Part shown: positions 1-7,830 of the stretch, piece by piece
Layout: the number at the start of each line of letters is the position of its first letter
Numbering within the stretch: the first letter of the stretch is position 1
Assembly (NCBI GenBank): GCA_946479055.1
Contig: CAMLEX010000029.1
Span: 1 to 14,532 of the forward strand
Source of the DNA: an uncultured Bacteroidota bacterium
GTDB taxonomy: Bacteria > Bacteroidota > Bacteroidia > Chitinophagales > Chitinophagaceae
Direction of reading: 5' to 3'
DNA length: 14,532 nucleotides
The notes under the pieces: model-generated
The model's input: only the letters and a program-made list of their open reading frames with translations
Databases searched by the model: none
Told to the model about the DNA's origin: nothing
Translations under genes and position numbers: made by a program

Positions 1-261
1 AAAGGCGGTCCAGGGACTGTTACTTTTAATATCATCGCCTCGTATGTCTAACAGTGCAGGTGTAAAACGCATATAAGTGCCATCTATTAACAGACTTCCG
101 TAAGCAGCATTTATACCTTTTACGGCATCATCGCCGCTTTGCCAAAAGGTAGCAGAAGTTTGAGAATTAGGATTTGCCTGGTCGAGTTGCTTGCTACAGC
201 CGGCAGCCAATAACAACGTTGTTATACCAAAAAGGCTCTTCAATGAATTATATATTTTCAT
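1..261 (-). CDS. SusD/RagB-family glycan-binding lipoprotein, N-terminal part (gene cut by window edge)
   Basis: The first 87 codons of a SusD-type outer-membrane lipoprotein are visible; the rest lies left of the window. The start is an ATG (259-261), 26 bp after the stop of the SusC-type gene, so the two are almost certainly cotranscribed. The N-terminus has basic and hydrophobic segments ending in a lipobox, LAAGC, with Cys22 as the lipidated residue. The stretch SATFWQSGDDAVKGINAAYGS is the usual first helix of SusD proteins (typical form FW.t..DA..G.NAAY). By family, SusD caps the SusC barrel on the cell surface and captures oligosaccharide. The sugar-binding part is not visible, so the substrate cannot be read from this fragment; arabinose-containing glycan is inferred only from the ara genes nearby. 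Confidence 0.9.
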   Translation of the reverse strand, partial: MKIYNSLKSLFGITTLLLAAGCSKQLDQANPNSQTSATFWQSGDDAVKGINAAYGSLLIDGTYMRFTPALLDIRGDDIKSNSPWTAF

Positions 262-287
262 AACAAAAATTTAAAAGTATTACGTAA

Positions 288-3200
288 TTAAAATCCAATT
301 TGCAATCCAAAAAGAATGGAACGGGGATTAGGAAAAGAGCCCAGATCGAAGCCCCTGCTGAATAATCCATCGCTGATAAAATCAGGATCGTAACCACGGT
401 ATTTTGAAATTGTAAGTAAATTCTGGCCGGAAACATAAGCACGGAAACTGCTGAAGACCTTGGTTTTTCTAAAAATAGTTGCAGGCAGCGAATAGCCAAT
501 TTGAGCGTTCTGCAATTTTAAATAAGAACCATCTTCTACAAAACGATCAGAGAAACGGCCATTGCCATTTGGATCATAAATAACAGGTCTTGGAATATTG
601 GTATTGGTATTAGTGGGTGTCCAGAAATTCAACATATCCGTATGATGGTTTGAATACTGACCGATCATCAGATCGTGGTAAACACCATTGAATACTTTAT
701 TACCGGCGTTGCCTTGAAAGAAAATGGATACATCAAAATTTTTGTACGAGCCATTAAAGTTGAACCCATAACTGAGTTTGGGAATAGTGGTACCCAGGTA
801 AATCCTGTCATCATCCGTTATTTTACCATCGGGTACACCTGTTAATTTGCCATCTGTACCCAGGCCATTTACATCTTTAAATTTAATATCGCCGGGAGCA
901 GCGCCTGTTTGTGTGGCGTGTCCTGCTACATCTGCCACTGTATTAAAAATCCCTTCGGTAACAAAGCCAAATAATTCTCCTACCGAACGGCCCACTTCTG
1001 TTTTACTGCCGACACCATAAATTGGATTATTAGTGCCGCCCAATTTCAATACTTTATTTTTTAGTGTAGTCACATTAGCATTAACATTATACTTAAAATC
1101 GCCAATTTGATTATTATAGCCCATCGTAAATTCAAAACCGGTGTTTTCGGTAGATGCCGCATTGGTGAATATGGAAGAAGGCACTGAACCAACGGATAGA
1201 GGAAGTGGAATATTTGCCAGCAGATCAGTGGATTTTCTTTTATAATATTCCAGGGTAAACAATAACTTATTATTGAACAAACCAAGATCTGCAGCCACAT
1301 TCAAAGTAGAAGTAGCTTCCCATTTAATGGCAGGGTCAACCTGCGAAACAGTAGTTGCACCCGTTGCCAATGTATTGTCAAAAACATAGCTTGCATTGGG
1401 ATTGATATAAGATTGAAATAAATAGTCGCCAAAATTTTGATTACCCACTTCTCCAAATCCAGCTCTCAGTTTTAAAGTCGAAACTTGTGTTGGAAGTTTT
1501 ATGAATTTTTCGTTATCAAGATTCCATGCCACGGCTGCAGAAGCAAAATTTCCATATTTATTAGCCGGCCCAAAACGGGAAGAACCATCTCTTCTGAAAT
1601 TACCGGTCAATAAATAACGATCATCGTAATTATAGTTAACTCTTCCCAAATAAGAGAACAACGTATTGGTAGATAAAAAACTGAATACGGATTTGTCGGC
1701 GGGATTGGTAATAGAACTAAATGTGCGAAACTGGAGATCCTGGGTTCCGGAAGCAGTACCGGTAATATCTTCGAAATTTCTTTCCAAATAAGATGTACCT
1801 GCAAGAAAATCCAGTTTATGTTTACCTAATTCTACTTTATAATTCAATGTATTTTCCAGCTGGCCGGTTTTATCCGTACCATTAACCTGACCCATGTAGT
1901 AAACTGTATTCAAATAATAGAAACCGAGATCAAACTTAGGTTCGTAGTGAAAATTTTTAAATTCAGTTCTGTCATAACTCACATTTAATTTGTACTTCAG
2001 GTTTTTAATAATTTCAAATTCGCCCCAAACATTGCCGAGGAAACGGTTCCTGTTATTATAATCGGTAACCAAATTGCCCAATCCTATCACATTTAATGTA
2101 ATGGCTCTTTGTGTTACATTATCCGAGCCGCCATATCCCCCTAAACGATTAGGATCATATACCGGCATGGTGGGTATGGCCGTAAGCATACTGGTGAGAC
2201 TGCCACCAAAAATCGCATGGCCGTTTGTGTTGCCAAAATTATGCTTGTCCGATTGTGTGTAAGCAACCTTGGCGCCGTATGCAAAACGTCCTTTTTTGCC
2301 CTGGAAATTCGTGTTAAAAGAATAACGGTTATATTCCTGTGGTCCTTTTAAAGTTCCTGTCTGGTTAAAGAAACCAAGGCCCACATTAAAATTTGCTGTC
2401 TCTGAACCGCCTGACAAGCTGATGTTATGATCCTGTATTTTTCCTGATTTATACAATTCGTCCTGCCAGTCTGTATTTACATTTGATATAAATGCCGGGT
2501 TCGTAGGATCATTTCCCGGTGCAATACCAAGACCCGCATTCACTTCTGCTGCGCTGGTTATTTTTTGATACCCAACCCTGTCAGTCAGAGACACTCTTTG
2601 GGGAATTTTTTGCGAGCCATAATAGCCGTTGTAATTTACTTTCACCTGGCCGGCTTTGCCTTTTTTAGTGGTAATGATAACTACACCTTGTGCTGCACGG
2701 GATCCATATAAGGCGGCCGAAGAAGCATCTTTCAATACCTGGATACTTTCTATATCACCCGGTGAAAAATCGAAAGGAGCGTCTAACGCTACGCCGTCAA
2801 CTACAAACAGCGGGCTATTATTCCCAAAAGTACTGATACCCCTGATTTTAATTTGAACAAACCCACCGGGTTCTCCAGATCCCTGCACTGTAACTCCGGC
2901 AGCCTGGCCCTGCAATAATTTGGCTACATCATATGACGCTGTTTTTTTTGCATTTTCTACATTAACGATAGATACAGAACCGGTCATATCTTTTTTCCTA
3001 ACCGTTCCATACGCCAACACTACCAGGTCTTCCAGCGATTCCACTCTCGTAGCAAGAGATACAGCAATACTCCCGTTATCACTTACTTTTGTTTCATTGC
3101 TTTCATAACCTATAGACGAGATCACTAAAATATCTCCGGGATTAGCGGGGATACTAAACCGTCCATCCTCACTGCTGCTGACACTGATCTTTTTGTTCTT

Positions 3201-3365
3201 TACAGCAACTGTCGCCCCTTTCACAGGGTTTCCTTCTTTGTCTTTTACCTGGCCCGTTACAGGGCCCTGGGCATGAATGGATTGAATTATCAAAAGAAGA
3301 AATGAAATGGCCATCATAGAAACAGGCCAGGTGAAGGAGAATGATCGTTGTTTACCTTTTTTCAT
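288..3365 (-). CDS. SusC/RagA-family TonB-dependent outer-membrane receptor
   Basis: A complete 1025-residue TonB-dependent transporter that imports oligosaccharides across the outer membrane with its SusD partner. A Sec signal peptide ends near SIHA|Q (residue 32). It is followed by a carboxypeptidase-regulatory-like domain (about 36-108, GQVKDKEGNPVKGATV), the SusC-typical segment VLAYGTVRKKDMTGSVS (about 117-133), the plug (about 130-230, with VVDGV and LKDASSAALYGSRAAQGV) and a long 22-strand-type barrel ending in a C-terminal Phe (GLQIGF). Length is normal for SusC. The start is the ATG directly before the signal peptide. The susD-like gene begins 26 bp downstream. The gene is divergent from the sensor kinase gene, the usual arrangement for an HTCS-controlled polysaccharide utilization locus. 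Substrate is unproven; an arabinan or arabinoxylan fragment is plausible from the adjacent arabinose catabolic genes. Confidence 0.95.
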   Translation of the reverse strand: MKKGKQRSFSFTWPVSMMAISFLLLIIQSIHAQGPVTGQVKDKEGNPVKGATVAVKNKKISVSSSEDGRFSIPANPGDILVISSIGYESNETKVSDNGSIAVSLATRVESLEDLVVLAYGTVRKKDMTGSVSIVNVENAKKTASYDVAKLLQGQAAGVTVQGSGEPGGFVQIKIRGISTFGNNSPLFVVDGVALDAPFDFSPGDIESIQVLKDASSAALYGSRAAQGVVIITTKKGKAGQVKVNYNGYYGSQKIPQRVSLTDRVGYQKITSAAEVNAGLGIAPGNDPTNPAFISNVNTDWQDELYKSGKIQDHNISLSGGSETANFNVGLGFFNQTGTLKGPQEYNRYSFNTNFQGKKGRFAYGAKVAYTQSDKHNFGNTNGHAIFGGSLTSMLTAIPTMPVYDPNRLGGYGGSDNVTQRAITLNVIGLGNLVTDYNNRNRFLGNVWGEFEIIKNLKYKLNVSYDRTEFKNFHYEPKFDLGFYYLNTVYYMGQVNGTDKTGQLENTLNYKVELGKHKLDFLAGTSYLERNFEDITGTASGTQDLQFRTFSSITNPADKSVFSFLSTNTLFSYLGRVNYNYDDRYLLTGNFRRDGSSRFGPANKYGNFASAAVAWNLDNEKFIKLPTQVSTLKLRAGFGEVGNQNFGDYLFQSYINPNASYVFDNTLATGATTVSQVDPAIKWEATSTLNVAADLGLFNNKLLFTLEYYKRKSTDLLANIPLPLSVGSVPSSIFTNAASTENTGFEFTMGYNNQIGDFKYNVNANVTTLKNKVLKLGGTNNPIYGVGSKTEVGRSVGELFGFVTEGIFNTVADVAGHATQTGAAPGDIKFKDVNGLGTDGKLTGVPDGKITDDDRIYLGTTIPKLSYGFNFNGSYKNFDVSIFFQGNAGNKVFNGVYHDLMIGQYSNHHTDMLNFWTPTNTNTNIPRPVIYDPNGNGRFSDRFVEDGSYLKLQNAQIGYSLPATIFRKTKVFSSFRAYVSGQNLLTISKYRGYDPDFISDGLFSRGFDLGSFPNPRSILFGLQIGF

Positions 3366-3386
3366 ATAGCGTCATTTTGGGTTTTT

Positions 3387-3429
3387 AAAAAATAAGTGTC
3401 AATTTTACAAGTATCTGGAAAGGGCCAAA
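3387..3429 (-). promoter_or_regulatory. Candidate promoter and operator of the susC/susD operon
   Basis: Read on the minus strand, TTTG (3429-3426) is followed after 18 nt by TAAAATTG (3407-3400). This is close to the Bacteroidota housekeeping promoter pattern TTTG-N19-TAnnTTTG, with one mismatch in the -7 box. Overlapping the -7 box is AGTGT-N7-ACA (plus strand 3395-3411). This resembles the palindrome before the transketolase operon, and the block TTGACACTTATTTTTT (minus strand 3402-3387) matches TTGACACTAATTTTTT there at 15 of 16 bases. The susC ATG is about 22 nt beyond the block. Promoter and operator roles are inference from pattern and position. Confidence 0.45.
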
Positions 3430-3622
3430 AAAAAAGTCTTTTCAAAAAATTGAACTTTAAACAGATAACAAAACGGGAAATACGATGAAGGACTGGCCAT
3501 GCCTTTAACCGGCATATAATGAAGAAACAGGATTGGCTGACAAAAGCCGCCGGTGGCGGGAAATTATGGCAAGTCATTAGCATTCGATTATCGTTTTAAG
3601 CAAGCTGGAAAATAGCAGAGGT

Positions 3623-3639
3623 GAAATTGATACAATTTC
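3623..3639. promoter_or_regulatory. Perfect 7-bp inverted repeat, candidate operator
   Basis: GAAATTG, spacer ATA, then CAATTTC: a 17-bp palindrome with exact arms in the divergent regulatory region. It lies about 258 bp upstream of susC and 124 bp upstream of the kinase start. Dyad symmetry suggests binding of a dimeric regulator; the cognate protein is unknown. There is no T-tract and the arms are AT-rich, so a terminator is unlikely. Confidence 0.35.
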
Positions 3640-3677
3640 TTTTATCGCTATCAGCAAATCGTATCAAAGTTTCGACG

Positions 3678-3708
3678 GATATGCTCATAGTGTGAGCAGG
3701 CTGATATC
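3678..3708. promoter_or_regulatory. Stem-loop / dyad upstream of the sensor kinase gene
   Basis: GCTCA (3683-3687) and TGAGC (3693-3697) flank TAGTG, giving a stem of at least five pairs. Outer GATAT (3678-3682) and ATATC (3704-3708) can extend it if the six bases at 3698-3703 bulge out. It sits 55-85 bp before the kinase start, so it could be an operator or part of the 5' leader. Function is not evident. Confidence 0.25.
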
Positions 3709-3762
3709 TTAATCGAATTATTGGTTGTTTATATTTATAATTTTACAGTAACACATTAACCA

Positions 3763-6700
3763 TTGATCTGTAAAACAACGATTCTTGCCACATTACTTAT
3801 CATCGCTACCAGCATTGCTGGTCAGTCTTACTATTTCCGTCATTACCAGGTAGAAAACGGCCTGTCTAACAATGCAGTGATATGCAGCGTACAGGATAAA
3901 AAAGGATTTTTATGGTTTGGTACTAAGGATGGTCTTAATAGGTTTGATGGCTATTCATTTAAAGTTTTCAGGAATGATCCTGACGAGAAAGGAAGTATAG
4001 GTAGTAATTTTATTCATTCCTTATGTGTTGATCCCAACGATGTATTATGGGTGGGCACGGAAAAAGGCCTTTACAAATACAATGCAACAACGGAAAGTTT
4101 TAGTCTTTTAGTTACTCCATTTATTGAACGGGTAAGAGACGTTCAAATGGATACCAGTGGAAATCTCTGGTTCATTTCAAACTTTGATCTTTTTAAATAT
4201 TCTGAAAGCACAAAGAAAATTGTGCATTTTACCATTGACAGTTATTCTGAAGTTACTTCAATCTGTACGTTGCCTGACGGTTCGGTATGGGTATCTACTC
4301 CCACCGGTTTATTAAAAAAATACAATCCCGATAGCAATTCTTTTTCTGAATATGATATGTTTAATCATTCCCCTAAAACAGTATCAACATGGATTGAGAA
4401 ACTATATGGCACAACGAATGGAAACATACTGATAGGTACGTCCAACCAGGGCGTTAAACTTTTTCAAACCGGGACCGCCACATACAAGGATATACTTACC
4501 TATAATACTGATAAAACAGAAATTTTTGCCCGGAACTTTGTTCAAACTTCCGCAAATGAATGCTGGATAGCCACTGAATCCGGTATTTTCATTTACAATT
4601 TTATAACCGGTAAAACTATTAATCTCCAAAAAGATTACAATAATCCATATTCGATCTCTGACAATGCGGTTTATACATTTTGTAAAGACAAAGAAGGCGG
4701 CATTTGGGCAGGCACCTATTTTGGAGGCATCAGTTATTATCCTAAACAATCACTTGCCTTTCACAAATATTTTCCCGAGAAAGATAAAAACTCATTGAGT
4801 GGAAATGTAGTGCGGGAAATACACCAGGATAAATATGGCAGTTTATGGATTGGAACAGAAGATGCAGGACTGAATAAATTTGATGAAGCTACCGGGCTCT
4901 TCACGCCTTTTAAACCGACTGGAAATAAAGAAGGCATTTCATATACCAATATTCATGGCCTGCTGGCTACAGGTGATGAACTTTGGATCGGTACTTTTGA
5001 GCATGGCCTTGATGTAATGAATATAAAAACAGGAAAAGTAATACGGCATTATTCAAAAGGAACAGGGGAACATTCACTCAAAAGCAATTTTATATATTGC
5101 ATTTCACAATCCAACGACGGACAAATCATGCTGGGCACAACGGTTGGCGCTTATGTGTATAATCGTAAAGACGATAATTTTTCACTATTACCGGAGATGC
5201 CACTTAACAATTGGTATTCCTCCATTCTGAAAGATCACCAGGGAATCATCTGGGCAGGTACTTATGGAAACGGAGTAAATTATTACAATACAAAAAATCA
5301 AAAGGCAGGCAATTTCCGGTATGAAGTCCATAATAAAAACAGCCTGAGCAGCGATAGAGTGAACAGCCTCTTTGAAGATAGTTATAAAAATTTGTGGTTC
5401 GCCACAGAAGGTGGTTTATGCAGGTTTGATCGGAAAACAAACAGTTTTAAAAGATATACTACAAAAAATGGTTTCCCTACCAATTTTATTATAAGCCTGC
5501 TGGAAGATGAGAAAAAAAATTTATGGATCAGCACTTCAAAAGGGCTTGTTTATTTTAATCCCGAAACGGAACAGGTAACTATTTATACCAAAGCCAATGG
5601 CCTGCTAAATGATCAGTTCAATTTTAGTTCTGCTTACAAAGACGAGCAGGGAAGAATGTATTTTGGAAGTGTGAAAGGAATGATCAGCTTTCATCCGAAC
5701 GAGTATACCAGGAATAATTATACGCCACTTGTTTACATTACAGGTTTCCAGGTAAACAATAAAGAACTTGCCATCAATAAAAACGGGTCGTCTTTAAAAA
5801 GATCAATCATTTATACAGATAAGATCAGCCTGGCACATGATCAATCTACCTTTAGTATTGATTTTGCTTCGCTAAGTTACTCGGCTCCGGAAATGTCAGA
5901 ATACGCTTATACAATGGAAGGGCTAGATAAAGACTGGACCTATCTTAAAACAAACAGGAAAGCCTATTTCACTGAGCTATCTCCGGGAACTTATTCATTT
6001 AAAGTAAAAGCGGCTAATAGTGGGGGCAATTGGAATGTAAAAGAATCAACCCTTATTATTGAAATATTGCCGCCCTGGTGGGCTAGTAATGCCGCTTACT
6101 TTTTTTATACAGCATTAGTTCTTTTTCTTATTTATTATTTCGCCAGGAACTATCATCATAGAATTATAGAAAAAAACAGGCGGAAAATAGAACAACTGGA
6201 AATAGCAAAAGAAAAAGAATTATATGAGGCCAAAATGGAATTTTTTACTAACGTGGCGCATGAAATAAAAACGCCATTAACATTGATAAAAGGCCCGTTG
6301 GAAAAGGTAGTGAAAAAAGCAGGAGATATACCTGAGATAAAGGATAGCCTTCGCATAATGGAGAAAAACACCAGCCGCCTGGTTGATCTTACCAATCAAC
6401 TACTCGACTTCCGGCAAACAGAGATCAAAGGCTTCAGTCTTAATTTTACAAAACAAAATATCCCGGAATTAATAGAAGATACCTTTCTAAGTTTTAAACC
6501 ATTGGCAGAACAAAAAGATCTGCAATTCACAATGTGTCCGTTACCTGATAAATTATTTGCTTTTATAGATTTGGAAGCATTTAATAAAATACTTACTAAC
6601 CTGTTCAGCAATGCGGTAAAATATGCCAGTAGCAAAGTAGAGGTGTGCCTGCTGCCCGTAAAAAAAGATGATAAAACATTTACCATAGAAATTAAAAATG

Positions 6701-6987
6701 ATGGATATATTATACCTTTTGAAATGAAGGAAAAAATATTTGAGCCCTTCTTCCGGCTTAAGGAAACAGAAAAACAAAAAGGAACAGGGATTGGATTGGC
6801 ATTATCCCGGTCGCTGGCACAACTTCAAAAAGGTGTGCTTGACCTGAAAGAACCCGAAAATAATATGAATGTATTTTTTATAACGATGCCTTTCAACCTT
6901 GATGCTGATACAGCTACCCTGAATGAAGAAGCTGAAAGGAACCAGGATGTATCGCTTCCTGAAAAGTTGGTAAATAACAATAAATAA
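3763..6987 (+). CDS. Propeller-type sensor histidine kinase (kinase half of a split HTCS)
   Basis: A 1074-residue sensor of the hybrid two-component (HTCS) type. A signal peptide (about 1-20, hydrophobic ILATLLIIATSIAG) leads a periplasmic sensor with fourteen repeats of the form [LI]W.GT..GL..[FY] (for example LWFGTKDGL, IWAGTYGNG, LWISTSKGL). This fits two seven-bladed propellers, about 25-665. A Y_Y_Y domain (about 697-765) and one membrane helix (about 777-794) follow. The cytoplasmic HisKA H-box is AHEIKTPLTLI, with His833 as the phosphorylated residue. The HATPase has the N-box around Asn950, EPFFR, and a GTGIGL loop at 1007-1012. It ends soon after the kinase domain, with no receiver. 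The start is TTG: an in-frame stop lies at 3757-3759 and no ATG precedes the signal peptide. The ligand is probably an oligosaccharide; arabino-oligosaccharide is inferred from context. Confidence 0.93.
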   Translation: MICKTTILATLLIIATSIAGQSYYFRHYQVENGLSNNAVICSVQDKKGFLWFGTKDGLNRFDGYSFKVFRNDPDEKGSIGSNFIHSLCVDPNDVLWVGTEKGLYKYNATTESFSLLVTPFIERVRDVQMDTSGNLWFISNFDLFKYSESTKKIVHFTIDSYSEVTSICTLPDGSVWVSTPTGLLKKYNPDSNSFSEYDMFNHSPKTVSTWIEKLYGTTNGNILIGTSNQGVKLFQTGTATYKDILTYNTDKTEIFARNFVQTSANECWIATESGIFIYNFITGKTINLQKDYNNPYSISDNAVYTFCKDKEGGIWAGTYFGGISYYPKQSLAFHKYFPEKDKNSLSGNVVREIHQDKYGSLWIGTEDAGLNKFDEATGLFTPFKPTGNKEGISYTNIHGLLATGDELWIGTFEHGLDVMNIKTGKVIRHYSKGTGEHSLKSNFIYCISQSNDGQIMLGTTVGAYVYNRKDDNFSLLPEMPLNNWYSSILKDHQGIIWAGTYGNGVNYYNTKNQKAGNFRYEVHNKNSLSSDRVNSLFEDSYKNLWFATEGGLCRFDRKTNSFKRYTTKNGFPTNFIISLLEDEKKNLWISTSKGLVYFNPETEQVTIYTKANGLLNDQFNFSSAYKDEQGRMYFGSVKGMISFHPNEYTRNNYTPLVYITGFQVNNKELAINKNGSSLKRSIIYTDKISLAHDQSTFSIDFASLSYSAPEMSEYAYTMEGLDKDWTYLKTNRKAYFTELSPGTYSFKVKAANSGGNWNVKESTLIIEILPPWWASNAAYFFYTALVLFLIYYFARNYHHRIIEKNRRKIEQLEIAKEKELYEAKMEFFTNVAHEIKTPLTLIKGPLEKVVKKAGDIPEIKDSLRIMEKNTSRLVDLTNQLLDFRQTEIKGFSLNFTKQNIPELIEDTFLSFKPLAEQKDLQFTMCPLPDKLFAFIDLEAFNKILTNLFSNAVKYASSKVEVCLLPVKKDDKTFTIEIKNDGYIIPFEMKEKIFEPFFRLKETEKQKGTGIGLALSRSLAQLQKGVLDLKEPENNMNVFFITMPFNLDADTATLNEEAERNQDVSLPEKLVNNNK

Positions 6988-6995
6988 ATTACCAC

Positions 6996-7769
6996 ATGAA
7001 ACCTTTGCTGCTGTTAGTAGATGACAACGAAGAAATATTAGAGTTCCTCGAGCATGAGTTGAACGAAAAATATACAATCATCAAAGCCTTTAATGGACAG
7101 GAAGCACTGGAGATATTGAAAGAAAACGCGGTTCAACTGGTAATCTCCGATGTCATGATGCCTGTTATGGATGGATTTGAATTGTGCCGGATCATTAAGA
7201 CAAATTTTGATTACAGCCATATCCCGGTAATATTGCTGACTGCAAAAAATACGCTGCAATCAAAAATTGAAGGGCTGGAATTGGGTGCGGATGCCTATAT
7301 AGAAAAACCTTTTTCACCGGAGTATTTACAGGTACAGATCGCTAACCTGCTTACCAACCGCAATAAGATCAAAGAGTATTTTGCCAGTTCACCATTGGTA
7401 CACATCAAGAGCATGGCTTATTCCAAAGCAGATGAACAGTTCCTGGAAAAGATCAATGAAAGCATATTCAAAAACCTGGAAGACACTGAACTCGATGTTG
7501 AAAAACTGGATAAGCTGATGAATATGAGCAAGCCTACCTTATATAGAAAGATCAAATCTCTTTCAGATCTTTCGCCCAACGAGCTGATCAACATAACCCG
7601 GCTGAAAAAAGCAGCAGAACTACTGGTAGAAGGCAATTATAAAATTTATGAAGTGGCGGATATGGTGGGCTATGCTTCGCAGACAAATTTTGGCAGAAAC
7701 TTTCTAAAACAGTTTGGCATGACGCCAACTGATTATCTTAGCATGAAGGAAGCTGAAAAGAATAAGTAA
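6996..7769 (+). CDS. Response regulator, receiver plus AraC-type DNA-binding domain (regulator half of a split HTCS)
   Basis: A 257-residue response regulator starting 8 bp after the kinase stop, so the two form an operon and almost surely a cognate pair. The receiver (about 3-120) has the acidic pair Asp9-Asp10, phosphoacceptor Asp52 in VISDVMMP, Thr82 and Lys104 in the EKPF motif; all expected residues are present. A linker leads into a C-terminal AraC/XylS domain (about 150-252) with two helix-turn-helix units; KLMNMSKPTLYRKIK and EVADMVGYASQTNFGRNF are the recognition regions. In canonical HTCS proteins these domains are fused to the kinase; here they are a separate protein in another reading frame. 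The likely role is phosphorylation-dependent activation of the divergent susC/susD operon. Confidence 0.94.
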   Translation: MKPLLLLVDDNEEILEFLEHELNEKYTIIKAFNGQEALEILKENAVQLVISDVMMPVMDGFELCRIIKTNFDYSHIPVILLTAKNTLQSKIEGLELGADAYIEKPFSPEYLQVQIANLLTNRNKIKEYFASSPLVHIKSMAYSKADEQFLEKINESIFKNLEDTELDVEKLDKLMNMSKPTLYRKIKSLSDLSPNELINITRLKKAAELLVEGNYKIYEVADMVGYASQTNFGRNFLKQFGMTPTDYLSMKEAEKNK

Positions 7770-7788
7770 GCATATGATTTTACTTATT
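7761..7788 (+). repeat. 9-bp inverted repeat across the response-regulator stop codon
   Basis: AATAAGTAA (7761-7769, including the stop codon) pairs exactly with TTACTTATT (7780-7788) over a 10-nt loop. An alternative stem pairs TTACTT (7780-7785) with AAGTAA (7793-7798). The stems are AT-only except for one G-C pair and have no following T-tract, so a strong intrinsic terminator is unlikely. It may be a weak terminator, mRNA end structure, or an operator for the araR-like gene 42 bp downstream. Confidence 0.25.
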
Positions 7789-7830
7789 ATAAAAGTAAGG
7801 TTGTAAATATTTTAAAAGAATGTAAACAAT

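Larger units (their letters stand above)
3366..3762. other. Divergent intergenic region between susC and the sensor kinase gene
   Basis: 397 bp without a convincing gene. The left part (to about 3430) holds the candidate susC promoter. The centre carries an exact inverted repeat at 3623-3639 and a stem-loop at 3678-3708, plus a GATAC/GTATC pair (3629-3633 and 3661-3665). The right part is AT-rich, with TAATTTTA at 3738-3745 as a weak -7-like element for the kinase gene. An HTCS response regulator would be expected to bind in this region to activate susC, but no site can be assigned from sequence alone. Confidence 0.6.

Noticed and set aside
3362..3583. 73-codon minus-strand ORF overlapping the susC start
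   Set aside because: It lies in the divergent control region, overlaps the candidate susC promoter, and its Cys/Phe-rich translation resembles no protein family and reads like chance.
4402..4749. 115-codon minus-strand ORF inside the sensor kinase gene
   Set aside because: It is fully antisense to the propeller-coding region, whose protein sequence is strongly family-like; the antisense product has no recognisable features.
6960..7000. Frameshift splitting one fused HTCS gene
   Set aside because: The kinase has a non-conserved tail after its last motif and the regulator has its own ATG directly before the receiver, so two genes fit better. It cannot be excluded without read data.
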